Shown: positions 57,639-64,000 of the stretch, piece by piece
How the letters are laid out: each line of letters begins with the position of its first letter
Position numbering within the stretch: position 1 is the stretch's first letter
Source: Hymenobacter sp. 15J16-1T3B
Lineage (GTDB): Bacteria; Bacteroidota; Bacteroidia; Cytophagales; Hymenobacteraceae
Assembly: GCF_020711235.1 (NCBI RefSeq)
Contig: NZ_JAJFAV010000014.1
Coordinates: 1 to 64,000, forward strand
DNA: 64,000 nucleotides
Direction: 5' to 3'
Notes under the pieces: model-generated
Told to the model about the DNA's origin: nothing
The model's database searches: none
The model's input: the letters and a program-made list of their open reading frames with translations, nothing else
Program-made: the position numbers and the translations under genes

Positions 57639-57831
57639 ACTTGAGTTGGGCTAGTTGTTGGCGGAATTGGCCGCGGCACAGCGCCAGCGAATCCCGGTAG
57701 GCGTCGCGCTGGGCAATCAGGTGGGCGGTGGGGTCGGGCTTGCGCTGGCAGCCAGGCAGCAGGTACAAGGCCAGCAGGCAGAGGCCGCAGACCACGGCCA
57801 TAATCAGCAGGTTTCGGCGGGTGCGGGTCAT
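57529..57831 (-). CDS. small anchored protein overlapping the spanin-like gene
   Basis: 100 residues. Hydrophobic helix NLLIMAVVCGLCLLALYLLPGC with an LPGC lipobox-like end, then QRDAYRDSLALCRGQFRQQL (helical) and an irregular tail. It overlaps the gene at 57282-57638 by 110 bp out of frame, and its own ATG overlaps the stop of the DUF6527 gene (ATGA). Overlap plus one lipoprotein-like and one membrane-anchored partner recall Rz/Rz1. It could be the o-spanin or i-spanin partner; unproven. Confidence 0.6.
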   Translation of the reverse strand: MTRTRRNLLIMAVVCGLCLLALYLLPGCQRKPDPTAHLIAQRDAYRDSLALCRGQFRQQLAQLKYGQIAKDPAAAWPDSAIERGLANPYGDDLHAPRAGR

Positions 57832-58193
57832 GGCTGGGCAGATAGAGGCACGGTTTGCCCGGCCAGCGGGTGGGTACAATCACCCAAAAACTGTATATGT
57901 CCCTCACGCACGAATGAATGGCAGACGCCGCATGAAAACGGCGCGGGCTCGTCGGGATGCTCTCGGTTGTAATCACACCAGCACCGAGGGCTGCTGTATC
58001 CGGGTATATAATGGCCGCTTATGAATAGCAGGCTGGGGCTGAACGTTGGTTGCGTTAAGCTGCCATTCCAGCCCCAGGCCATACCATTGCCGTTAGGTTC
58101 CGCCGTGGTAACCAGGTGCGTTCCTCCGCAGCCGGGGCATTTGAAGGTGTAGCCACCGGGCTTTGCGGGGTGAGGTGTTAAGACAGGGGTCAT
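57828..58193 (-). CDS. DUF6527 family zinc-ribbon protein
   Basis: 121 residues. FKCPGCGGTHLV (first CxxC plus His), MAWGWNGSLTQPTFSPSLLF, the CWCDYN pair, then SCGVCHSFVREGHIQFLGDCTHPLAGQTVPL, all features of the DUF6527 family seen in phages and prophages. A small metal-binding protein; biochemical role unknown. Overlaps its neighbours by four bases on both sides. Confidence 0.75.
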   Translation of the reverse strand: MTPVLTPHPAKPGGYTFKCPGCGGTHLVTTAEPNGNGMAWGWNGSLTQPTFSPSLLFISGHYIPGYSSPRCWCDYNREHPDEPAPFSCGVCHSFVREGHIQFLGDCTHPLAGQTVPLSAQP

Positions 58194-58573
58194 TCGGTAG
58201 ATTGCCCGGCGGGCGCGTTGGGGTTGGGGTTGACCGAAACCGGGCCGCCCGTTACGGTGGCTTGTTCGGCGGTGATCTGCGTATCGGCCGCGGGCGGCGG
58301 GCCTTCCAACTTGATCTTGGCCAGCGTGCCCAGCCCGAGCAGGGCGGCAATCAAGGCGCACAGCGTAGCCCAGATGTACTCGGGCGGCCACCCGGTCACG
58401 AGGATGCCGTTGATGACTTCGGGGCGCACCACGGCCCCGCGCCAGAGCAGCAGCAGGGCGGCCAGCACGAAGGAAAACGTGGTGAGCAGGCGGGGCGAAA
58501 ACCGCTCGTTCTCCATCACGGAGCGCAAGAGCAGTTGCCAGAAGGTGCGGCGGGGCGGGGCGGGTTTGTGCAT
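58190..58573 (-). CDS. prophage membrane protein with two to three TM helices
   Basis: 127 residues. TFWQLLLRSVMENERFSPRL and TTFSFVLAALLLLWRGAVV, then EYIWATLCALIAALLGLGTLAKI, with a Pro/Thr/Asn-rich cytoplasmic or periplasmic tail (VSVNPNPNAPAGQSTE). Could be a second holin or antiholin; no family recognised. Overlaps both neighbours by 4 and 1 bp. Confidence 0.6.
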   Translation of the reverse strand: MHKPAPPRRTFWQLLLRSVMENERFSPRLLTTFSFVLAALLLLWRGAVVRPEVINGILVTGWPPEYIWATLCALIAALLGLGTLAKIKLEGPPPAADTQITAEQATVTGGPVSVNPNPNAPAGQSTE

Positions 58574-59013
58574 CAGCGGGTGCGGAAGAATTCCAAAAAG
58601 TTCTTGTTCAGGTCGCGCAGCTCCATCTTGACTTCCTCCAAGGCTTTGTTGGTGTTTTCCACCTGATTGCGCAGCAGGGCCACTTCTTGCAGGGCACGCT
58701 TGGCTTCCTGCACCTCGGCTTTGATGGCCTCTTGGTCGCGTGCGCAGCCTTCGGCAAACCGCTCGTGTTGTTGTTGAAAGCCCAGCATGCGGTCGTGGTA
58801 CTTTTCAAGCGTGGCGTCTACCTTCTTTTTCCAATCCTCTTGCTCACGCTCGGATTTTTCCCGCGCTTGTTTCTGCTCTTTCGTTTCCGAGTACGAGCGG
58901 TTGAGGCGCGCCAGGAGGTAGCCGACACCCAGGGAGAGTAACGCCCCGATGAAGGGCACGATGTAAGACCAAATGCTCGACGTCTGCAGCAGCAGCGAAA
59001 GGGGAAAGATCAC
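58573..59013 (-). CDS. TM plus coiled-coil prophage protein
   Basis: 146 residues, starting with GTG. N-terminal helix SIWSYIVPFIGALLSLGVGYLLARL (about 13-37), then a long charged coiled coil (YSETKEQKQAREKSEREQED ... QVENTNKALEEVKMELRDLN). Topology of type II membrane-anchored coiled coil, as in i-spanins or tape-measure-linked proteins, but the family is unknown. It opens the overlapping chain of lysis-module genes. Confidence 0.6.
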   Translation of the reverse strand: MIFPLSLLLQTSSIWSYIVPFIGALLSLGVGYLLARLNRSYSETKEQKQAREKSEREQEDWKKKVDATLEKYHDRMLGFQQQHERFAEGCARDQEAIKAEVQEAKRALQEVALLRNQVENTNKALEEVKMELRDLNKNFLEFFRTR

Positions 59014-59096
59014 GGCGGGGCAATCATGGGGTGGAGAGAGGGGGATGATTGCAGGTAGGTGTGCGGAGGCAGGGAGGCGGGAGGCGGAGGCAGGTG

Positions 59097-60701
59097 TTAG
59101 ACCGGGGATATTTGCACGAAATCAATGTCGGCCACAACGTTGCCGCCACCCACGGCCCGGATGCCGAAGCCCTGATCGGTGCCGCGGAAGACGAAATCGG
59201 CATAGCGGTAGCCGGGCGTGTCGTACACCTTGTCGAACATACCCGGCTCGTTGTCTGGGTTGATGAAGAAGTTCAGGCCGCTGCCGGCGTCCGCCGTCAG
59301 GCTCAACACGTTCATGTGCACCCGGTACGTCTGCCCTACTACCATCTGCGAGATGTATTGGTAGAAGAACCCGCCGCCTGTGTTGGCCATGTGCAGCACG
59401 CCACCCGACACCGTGAACCCCGTCGAGCCGTCTCCAAACCGGGTCCAGTTGGTTTCGCCGTTCGTGAAATCCGGGTTCAGCAGATAGCCGGTGGGCGCCG
59501 AGGTGGGGGCGCCGCCGAAGTCAGCTTTGACGAAATCGAACAGTCGTTCCCCGCCCAGCTTGCTGTACTGCGGGGCCGGGTGCACGCCGTCGCCCGCGGC
59601 AATTTCGGCCTGGGTCAGAATCGAATCGCCTGGAATCAGGCGCAGGCGCGGGTCTTGGGCCTTGATGTCGGCTAGAATTTGCCGCGTCTCCGCCACCTTG
59701 GTAGCGTCGCCCGGGAAGTCGAAGCAGGTAATCCAATAGAGCACCGACCCGGCCGGGAAGGTGTTGTAGAAGCGGGTCACGAAGTCGGCCGCGTACTCCT
59801 GGAAGGCGGCGGCCGACACGTTGCGCTGCCACCGGTCGTTGCGCTGGTGCTCCATAATCAGCGTAATCTTACCCGCGGAGGTGCTGCGCTTGTAGGCCAG
59901 CAGGCTTTCCATGATGGCCTGCCGCACGTTCATGTCGGTGGCCGCGCCGTACTCGATGTAGAGCGACATGCTGCCGCAAGTGCGCAGCGAAACGGCTACC
60001 GACGTGCCGAACTCGGCTAAGAAGCATTCGCGGAAGCGGCCCGCGAACCCGTCCAAGCCCGCGTTGGTGCTGTATTGCCCGGTGGTGATGCTGTCGCCGA
60101 TGAGCAGTACATCGGCGTCCGGCACCGACGGCACCACGAATGTAACCGGGCTCGTGTCCTTCACGCCTACCCAAGTGGAAAACTGGTGCGTGCTCGGCTC
60201 CGAGTGAGCCGAATCGATCAGCTCGATCAGCGGTTTGCCACCGGGGCCGGCGCCTGTCAGGGGCAAACCCGGGAGCGTGACTTCCTGTAACCCGTTGCTG
60301 TCGGTAGGCGGCACGAAGCTGGCAAACGGCACGCCGTCGACCTTCACGTTCAGCACCCCGATGCTGTTGCCTTGCGCCGGGGCGGCGTCGGGCAGGTTTG
60401 ACCAGTACTGCAGGGGGTAGCTGCTCTTGCCTCCGACGAAAGTGAAGGCGGCGAAGCTGTCGGTGCGCAGATGGTCTCCCTCGTCTTGGAAGAAGCCGGC
60501 GTAGTTGCGCTGTGCATTAGTGGGCTTATACAGCACCGGAATGGCGGCGGGGCCGTCGACCGCTGCCGTAGACGCCAGCCCCGCCGGCGTGCTGCCTGCG
60601 GCTTTGAGGCGAACAGACACCGAGCCGCCGGCCGTGCCGGGCAGCGTAAACGAAACCTTGCCGTTGGCGGTGACGGGGGAAGGAAGGGCGGAGTAGGCCA
60701 T
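59097..60701 (-). CDS. phage tail protein with SGNH hydrolase domain and C-terminal carbohydrate-binding module
   Basis: 534 residues. The N-terminal part (1-190) is strand-rich (SALPSPVTANGKVSFTLPGT, PAAIPVLYKPTNAQRNYAG). The SGNH/GDSL hydrolase covers about 195-385: block I IGDSITTGQ with Ser204, and block V DGVHP with Asp371 and His374. The C-terminal 140 residues (TGYLLNPDFTNGETNWTRFG ... DIDFVQISPV) look like a CBM-like jelly roll. Probably a receptor-binding or surface-polymer deacetylating tail protein. Overlaps the next gene by one base (TAATG). Confidence 0.8.
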   Translation of the reverse strand: MAYSALPSPVTANGKVSFTLPGTAGGSVSVRLKAAGSTPAGLASTAAVDGPAAIPVLYKPTNAQRNYAGFFQDEGDHLRTDSFAAFTFVGGKSSYPLQYWSNLPDAAPAQGNSIGVLNVKVDGVPFASFVPPTDSNGLQEVTLPGLPLTGAGPGGKPLIELIDSAHSEPSTHQFSTWVGVKDTSPVTFVVPSVPDADVLLIGDSITTGQYSTNAGLDGFAGRFRECFLAEFGTSVAVSLRTCGSMSLYIEYGAATDMNVRQAIMESLLAYKRSTSAGKITLIMEHQRNDRWQRNVSAAAFQEYAADFVTRFYNTFPAGSVLYWITCFDFPGDATKVAETRQILADIKAQDPRLRLIPGDSILTQAEIAAGDGVHPAPQYSKLGGERLFDFVKADFGGAPTSAPTGYLLNPDFTNGETNWTRFGDGSTGFTVSGGVLHMANTGGGFFYQYISQMVVGQTYRVHMNVLSLTADAGSGLNFFINPDNEPGMFDKVYDTPGYRYADFVFRGTDQGFGIRAVGGGNVVADIDFVQISPV

Positions 60702-61006
60702 TACTGAGCAGTGAATTGGTATTCGTAATCCGCCGCGGCCTTCCCGCTGGCGAGGTCAAACGTGACGGTGCGGCCGCTGACGGCCAGTCCCGTAGGCGCC
60801 GCCGGCTGGGTGGGCGCGGGCGTGGTGGTGCCGCGCAGAATGTTCAAGGCATCGACCACCTCTTTGAGCTTGTCGCGCAAGCCGTTGATGATGGCCGGCG
60901 TGTAGATGGCGGCGTCGGGTTGGGCGTCGACAAAGGCTTGTAGCTCCGGTGTCAGCTCCGCCGGCACCCGGTCGGGGAAGTCGAAGTATTCGATGGGCTC
61001 CAACAT
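60701..61006 (-). CDS. short tail-fibre-associated protein with fibre C-terminal motif
   Basis: 101 residues. YFDFPDRVPAELTPELQAFV, helical middle NGLRDKLKEVVDALNILRG, then PAAPTGLAVSGRTVTFDLAS to YEYQFTAQ. The last 31 residues are closely similar to the end of the next (upstream-transcribed) fibre gene: PTGL-V-GRT-FDLA-GK-AADYEYQFT. The motif looks like the first strands of an Fn3-like fold. Probably attached to or assembled with the fibre. Confidence 0.65.
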   Translation of the reverse strand: MLEPIEYFDFPDRVPAELTPELQAFVDAQPDAAIYTPAIINGLRDKLKEVVDALNILRGTTTPAPTQPAAPTGLAVSGRTVTFDLASGKAAADYEYQFTAQ

Positions 61007-61009
61007 GGC

Positions 61010-62410
61010 TTAGGGCGTCGGGGTGAATTGGTACTCGTAATCGGCCGCGCTCTTGCCCGCAGCCAGGTCGAATTCCGCCGTGCGCCCGGTCACGGTCAAG
61101 CCGGTCGGCGCGGGTGGGGGCGGCGAATACGTACCGCCCAGCAGGTAGGCGTTCAGCGCGGCTTGCGAGGTGAAGGCCGGGTGCGTGCTGTACTGGTTTT
61201 CGGCGATGGGTACAAAGTCTTCCCCGCCCCCGCGCTCGTCCGAGACGGTGCCGCCCTGCGGGGTGGTGTAGGTGTGCTGCCCTTGCACGGTCATGCCCGC
61301 GAAGAACGAGGGCGGCAGGATGCAGCCCGCCCCGATCGTGAGCGTGGCCCCGCTGGCGACTGTCGTCAGCCCCAACTCGCTGTTGTACACCCGGCAGGAG
61401 GTGGTGACCGTTTGGGCCGCGCTCAGCAAGCGGCTGTTGCGGATGGTGCCCTGCAGCACCACCGTGCCGCTGCCCCCGCCGCCGGAGATGTACACGCCCT
61501 GGGTTTCGCTGGTGGGCAGGCGCAGCGTGGCCCCAGCGAGTACCACGATGCCCGTTTGCAGGCCGACCAGCGCCGCGGCGTTGTCCAAGTAGACGTTGCT
61601 GCCGATGAACTGCCCATCGGCCACGAGCAGCGTGCATTCGTCCAAGCCCCCGAACGCCGCTGTGGCCCCGTCCGCCGCCGCGGCCAGGTCGCCGTAGCCC
61701 GCGGCTTCTTCCCCGGGCAGGGTGACGCGCACCGCGGCCACCCGCGAAAAGTCCAGTTTGCTGAACGAGTCGGTGGCGAGGTCGTAGTAGCCGGGGGTAT
61801 TGGCGCCGGTGGGGTCTTCGACGGCGTACGAGCCGAGCGTCGTGGCCGAGGTGGCCTGCACAAATACGTCCGGCTCCCCGTTGTCGCGGAAGATGGTGTA
61901 GAACTTGCCGGTCTGCAGCCGCTCGTTGTCGGCCAGGTCTTTGATGGCGGCGTACCCGCCGCTCACCAGCGGGTTGTACCCCCGGCCCCCGATGGGTAAT
62001 TCCTTCCAATTCAGGTCGGCGGCAAGTCCGGTCGGCACCGGGAAAAACCCCGCGCTGCGGGTCAGGTCGCGTTTGGCTTGGAAGCGGCGCCCTTCTGTGC
62101 CCAACGTAGCAATCACGTTGTCGCCTTGCTTGACGAGCACCACCCCGGGATCGGCCTGCAGGTCTTCGAAGACCTGAATCCCCGCGGTTTCCGAGGCCGC
62201 CCCGCCGGCGTTCAACTCCAAGCGGTTCAGGCGGGCAATCAGGCCGATGACGCTCGACTGCGGGATCTGGTCGTCCAGCTTGAAAAAGGCGCTGTCCGCG
62301 GCGTTGCGCAGCAGGGTCCCGACGTCGCGGAAGTCTATCGGCCACGCCGCAGGGGTTTCCAGCAGTTGGACGATGAGGCTGATGAACTGCGGGCGGGTGA
62401 TCTGTGCCAT
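61010..62410 (-). CDS. tail-fibre-like protein
   Basis: 466 residues. MAQITRPQFISLIVQLLETP, a helical adaptor (FKLDDQIPQSSVIGLIARLN), then a right-handed beta-helix-like region rich in G, S, T and N with repeated short strands (LDNAAALVGLQTGIVVLAGA, GTVVLQGTIRNSRLLSAAQT, NSELGLTTVASGATLTIGAG), a TYTTPQGGTVSDERGGGEDF segment and the C-terminal APTGLTVTGRTAEFDLAAGK motif ending YEYQFTPTP. Presumably the trimeric fibre binding the host surface. ATG 62410. Confidence 0.72.
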   Translation of the reverse strand: MAQITRPQFISLIVQLLETPAAWPIDFRDVGTLLRNAADSAFFKLDDQIPQSSVIGLIARLNRLELNAGGAASETAGIQVFEDLQADPGVVLVKQGDNVIATLGTEGRRFQAKRDLTRSAGFFPVPTGLAADLNWKELPIGGRGYNPLVSGGYAAIKDLADNERLQTGKFYTIFRDNGEPDVFVQATSATTLGSYAVEDPTGANTPGYYDLATDSFSKLDFSRVAAVRVTLPGEEAAGYGDLAAAADGATAAFGGLDECTLLVADGQFIGSNVYLDNAAALVGLQTGIVVLAGATLRLPTSETQGVYISGGGGSGTVVLQGTIRNSRLLSAAQTVTTSCRVYNSELGLTTVASGATLTIGAGCILPPSFFAGMTVQGQHTYTTPQGGTVSDERGGGEDFVPIAENQYSTHPAFTSQAALNAYLLGGTYSPPPPAPTGLTVTGRTAEFDLAAGKSAADYEYQFTPTP

Positions 62411-62433
62411 AGTGCGTAGGGGCTGACACAAAG

Positions 62434-62481
62434 AACCCCGCCGCACCAAGGGGCCGAAAGCGGCACCGGTGCGGCGGGGTT
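62434..62481 (-). terminator. hairpin between structural and fibre genes
   Basis: A perfect 14-bp stem aaccccgccgcacc / ggtgcggcggggtt, 20-nt loop, 18 bp past the stop of the gene at 62499-63080. A T-run is short (tcttt on the minus strand). Confidence 0.75.
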
Positions 62482-62498
62482 GCTACAGGGCGAAGCGC

Positions 62499-63080
62499 TT
62501 AGTCTTCGTCGGGGCCCAAGGGGAAGACGTTGGCGCCCTGCTTGGGCTCGAACTGGCTGCGGAAGCGGATCTGCCCCGTCAGCGTGCGGGCGTCGTCCCG
62601 GCCGGTCGGAATGACCGAGTTGAGCTTCAGGCGGCCGTTGATGCCGTTCTGCCCGCCGCGCATGTACTTGCCGTCGAGCGTGACCGGCCACCAGTGCCCG
62701 CTGTAGCCGCCGCCGGCCTGGGTGAGGCGGGCGAATTCGACGTTGGTGGAGTTGGTTTCCAGAATGGTCACGTCGATGGTGCGGTCGGCGGGGCCGGCGC
62801 TGATCGTGTCGTTGCCGTACTGCAGCTCCGGGGCGTCGACGGCGGGCATGCCGCCCTCCGAGAGCTTGAAGACGATCATTTTCGTGTCGTCGTTGGCCGC
62901 CAAGCGGGTGGTGACCTCCGTCAGGGAAGGCGCCGCCGCGAAGGGCTGTTTGGAGAATACGACCCAGCCGAAGCCGCCGCGGCCGATGTCGGCCGACGAG
63001 GCGCAGTCGGCGAAGAGGACCGTGGGCGCCGGAAACGACGCGCAATCGGCGGGAATTGTCGGGTTGTCTACCGATGCCAT
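62499..63080 (-). CDS. phage structural protein, unknown subclass
   Basis: 193 residues. SVDNPTIPADCASFPAPTVL, GRGGFGWVVFSKQPFAAAPS, then a beta-rich core (MIVFKLSEGGMPAVDAPELQ, TIDVTILETNSTNVEFARLT, GYSGHWWPVTLDGKYMRGGQ) and the end FRSQFEPKQGANVFPLGPDE. The length and the beta-rich, single-domain make-up, at the head of the tail module, fit a tail tube-like or neck protein, but I cannot name the family. The strong hairpin after it suggests high expression. Confidence 0.55.
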   Translation of the reverse strand: MASVDNPTIPADCASFPAPTVLFADCASSADIGRGGFGWVVFSKQPFAAAPSLTEVTTRLAANDDTKMIVFKLSEGGMPAVDAPELQYGNDTISAGPADRTIDVTILETNSTNVEFARLTQAGGGYSGHWWPVTLDGKYMRGGQNGINGRLKLNSVIPTGRDDARTLTGQIRFRSQFEPKQGANVFPLGPDED

Positions 63081-63092
63081 GAGAAAAAGGGG

Positions 63093-63614
63093 TTAGGGGT
63101 TGATGACTGCAGAGCAGGAACCGCACGGCACGGTGCCGGTGGTGTTGTAGGCCACGAAGTAGTTGGTGGCTTCGTCCTCCGTGGCGGCGCGCACGTCGCT
63201 GGGGTCGTTGGTGTTGTACATCAGGCAGCGGAAACAGCCTTCGCTGGATCCGCTGGTGTAGTAGAGCGGGGCCCACTGGTCGGCCTGTTGGGTGTCGCAG
63301 ACGCCGTTGGCGTTGGCGTAGGCTTGCTTGGTGGCGTCGAAGTAGGCCTGCGCTTGCTGGTCCGCGTCCGCCTGGCTGATGGCGCTGGTTTTGTAGCCGT
63401 CCGGCAAGGTGTAGGTCACCGCCGAACCAAACTGCCCGCTGGGGCAGTCGTTGCGCGTCACCGACTCGCTGATGCGCGCGGAGCGGAACACCGTGGGCAA
63501 GGGGCAGGCCGTCAGGTCGGTGTACCCGGCATCCACCCACCGCACGGTGCCGTAGGTGGGGCTGTTGGGGTTCATGTCCCGCTGTTGTTTCTCGACGCGG
63601 CCGGTGTTTGCCAT
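63093..63614 (-). CDS. DUF5977 domain protein
   Basis: 173 residues. NPNSPTYGTVRWVDAGYTDL, then FRSARISESVTRNDCPSGQFG, SAVTYTLPDGYKTSAISQAD, ADQQAQAYFDATKQAYANAN and the C-terminal CFRC, CGSC pairs. The DUF5977 family is common in Bacteroidota surface and phage tail proteins and binds unknown ligands. The NPNSPTYGTVRWVD opening is the widespread motif that usually sits just before DUF5977. Downstream of the cysteine-repeat gene by 9 bp. Confidence 0.72.
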   Translation of the reverse strand: MANTGRVEKQQRDMNPNSPTYGTVRWVDAGYTDLTACPLPTVFRSARISESVTRNDCPSGQFGSAVTYTLPDGYKTSAISQADADQQAQAYFDATKQAYANANGVCDTQQADQWAPLYYTSGSSEGCFRCLMYNTNDPSDVRAATEDEATNYFVAYNTTGTVPCGSCSAVINP

Positions 63615-63623
63615 GTAAGTAGA

Positions 63624-64000
63624 TTATTCTTCGGAGCCCCCGGAGAAGGAATCCTGCGCGCAGCGGGTGCGGCCGGTGTCCTGCCAAGTGGCCGTGGTGT
63701 CTTGCTCGCAGCGGGTCAGGCCGGTGTCTTGCCAGTCTTCCGCCGTGTCGCTGGTGTCGCCGCAGCGCCACCCCCGCACCGCGTAGCCGTCTTCCGGCAC
63801 CGGCACGGCCACGAGGGGCGCCGGGGCAGCGCAAGTGCCGGCGGCCGTGGTCACGACTTCCAGCGCCTCCACCGTCACCGTCACCGACGAGCGGCACCGG
63901 TCGGCGGCGTCGTAGCTGAGCGCCACTCGTTCGCCCCGCGTTTCGGGGAAATCGGAGAGCGTCACGTGCGCGTGCGACCGGATGCCGCTCAACGCCTCGC
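63624..64000 (-). CDS. cysteine-repeat tail protein (5' part outside window)
   Basis: Only the C-terminal 125 residues are in the window; the frame is open to base 64000, so the gene begins further right. The part seen ends with two tandem repeats, DWQDTGLTRCEQD and TWQDTGRTRCAQD, followed by SFSGGSEE. Before them is a strand-rich segment (RVALSYDAADRCRSSVTVTV). The W-x-D-T-G-x-T-R-C repeat is a known Bacteroidota motif occurring with DUF5977 proteins, which agrees with the neighbour. Confidence 0.65.
   Translation of the reverse strand, partial: EALSGIRSHAHVTLSDFPETRGERVALSYDAADRCRSSVTVTVEALEVVTTAAGTCAAPAPLVAVPVPEDGYAVRGWRCGDTSDTAEDWQDTGLTRCEQDTTATWQDTGRTRCAQDSFSGGSEE

Larger units (their letters stand above)
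52285..64000. mobile_element. integrated prophage-like element, left part (right end outside window)
   Basis: Begins at the 3' end of tRNA-Ser with a tyrosine recombinase pointing inward, followed by at least 17 minus-strand genes including GH108 lysozyme, holin-like and spanin-like genes, SGNH-type tail protein and fibre-like proteins. Many genes overlap by the ATGA pattern, as in phage modules, and the 53.9-56.1 kb part is visibly more AT-rich than the host DNA. No capsid, portal, terminase or replication gene is in the window, so an alternative is a tailocin or other phage-derived element. The exact left core site cannot be set without the right end. Confidence 0.8.

Noticed and set aside
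1-64000. CRISPR array, IS element or rRNA operon
   Set aside because: No regularly spaced repeats, no transposase frame and no rRNA-like sequence were seen.

Overview
The window looks like chromosomal DNA of a high-GC member of the Bacteroidota, most likely Hymenobacteraceae (Hymenobacter-like). Supporting signs are secreted proteins ending in type IX secretion (T9SS) sorting domains, a CtlX-type amidinotransferase, an ECF sigma factor paired with a membrane-spanning anti-sigma/beta-barrel protein, the near absence of Shine-Dalgarno sequences, and repeated Bacteroidota-type promoters (TTG, about 20 nt, TAnnTTTG). The genus is an inference; no rRNA or universal marker is present.

Layout. 0-9 kb: a PQQ-like beta-propeller protein cut by the left edge, a papain-like exported protein, a GH85 endo-beta-N-acetylglucosaminidase with PKD, LamG and sorting domains, a second LamG/sorting-domain protein, a TipAS-type MerR regulator and an outer-membrane barrel protein. 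9-25 kb: mostly single housekeeping or metabolic genes on both strands: GNAT, ctlX, malate:quinone oxidoreductase, an SDR, an MscS channel, a cupin, nicotinamidase, a 2H phosphoesterase, a membrane-attached MutS-like ATPase, a spore-photoproduct-lyase-like radical SAM protein, a small P-loop kinase and imidazolonepropionase. Rho-independent hairpins separate several of them. 25.5-29 kb: a minus-strand operon of ECF sigma factor, a 641-residue anti-sigma/inner-membrane/linker/outer-membrane-barrel protein, and a lipoprotein. 29-32.6 kb: two tandem T9SS-secreted paralogues whose 3' ends are identical over 231 bp. 33-42 kb: PhzF-like protein, TPR protein, DUF5071 protein, ruvC, a flippase-like membrane protein coupled to a glycosyltransferase, cytochrome c, an orphan OppC-type permease, a SpoIIE-type phosphatase and a DinB protein. 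42.7-50 kb: an exopolysaccharide cluster (O-antigen ligase and Wzz-like chain-length protein leftward; flippase, GT4 glycosyltransferase, polysaccharide deacetylase and GT2 glycosyltransferase rightward). 50-52.1 kb: TatD hydrolase and type I asparaginase.

From 52.2 kb to the right edge lies an integrated element that I read as the left part of a prophage. It sits directly after tRNA-Ser(GGA), starts with a tyrosine recombinase, and then runs leftward with small accessory genes, an AT-richer control region, a lysis cassette (GH108 lysozyme, two-TM holin-like protein, overlapping spanin-like genes, coiled-coil and membrane proteins) and a tail module (SGNH-hydrolase tail protein, two fibre proteins sharing a C-terminal motif, a structural protein and DUF5977/cysteine-repeat proteins). 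The element runs off the window, so its right end, packaging and replication genes are not visible.

The points most worth a second look are the sigma/dual-membrane anti-sigma operon, the homogenised sorting-domain cassettes in two unrelated gene pairs, the overlapping spanin-like pair and shared fibre motif in the prophage, and a flippase gene whose true N-terminus seems to need a non-standard start codon.
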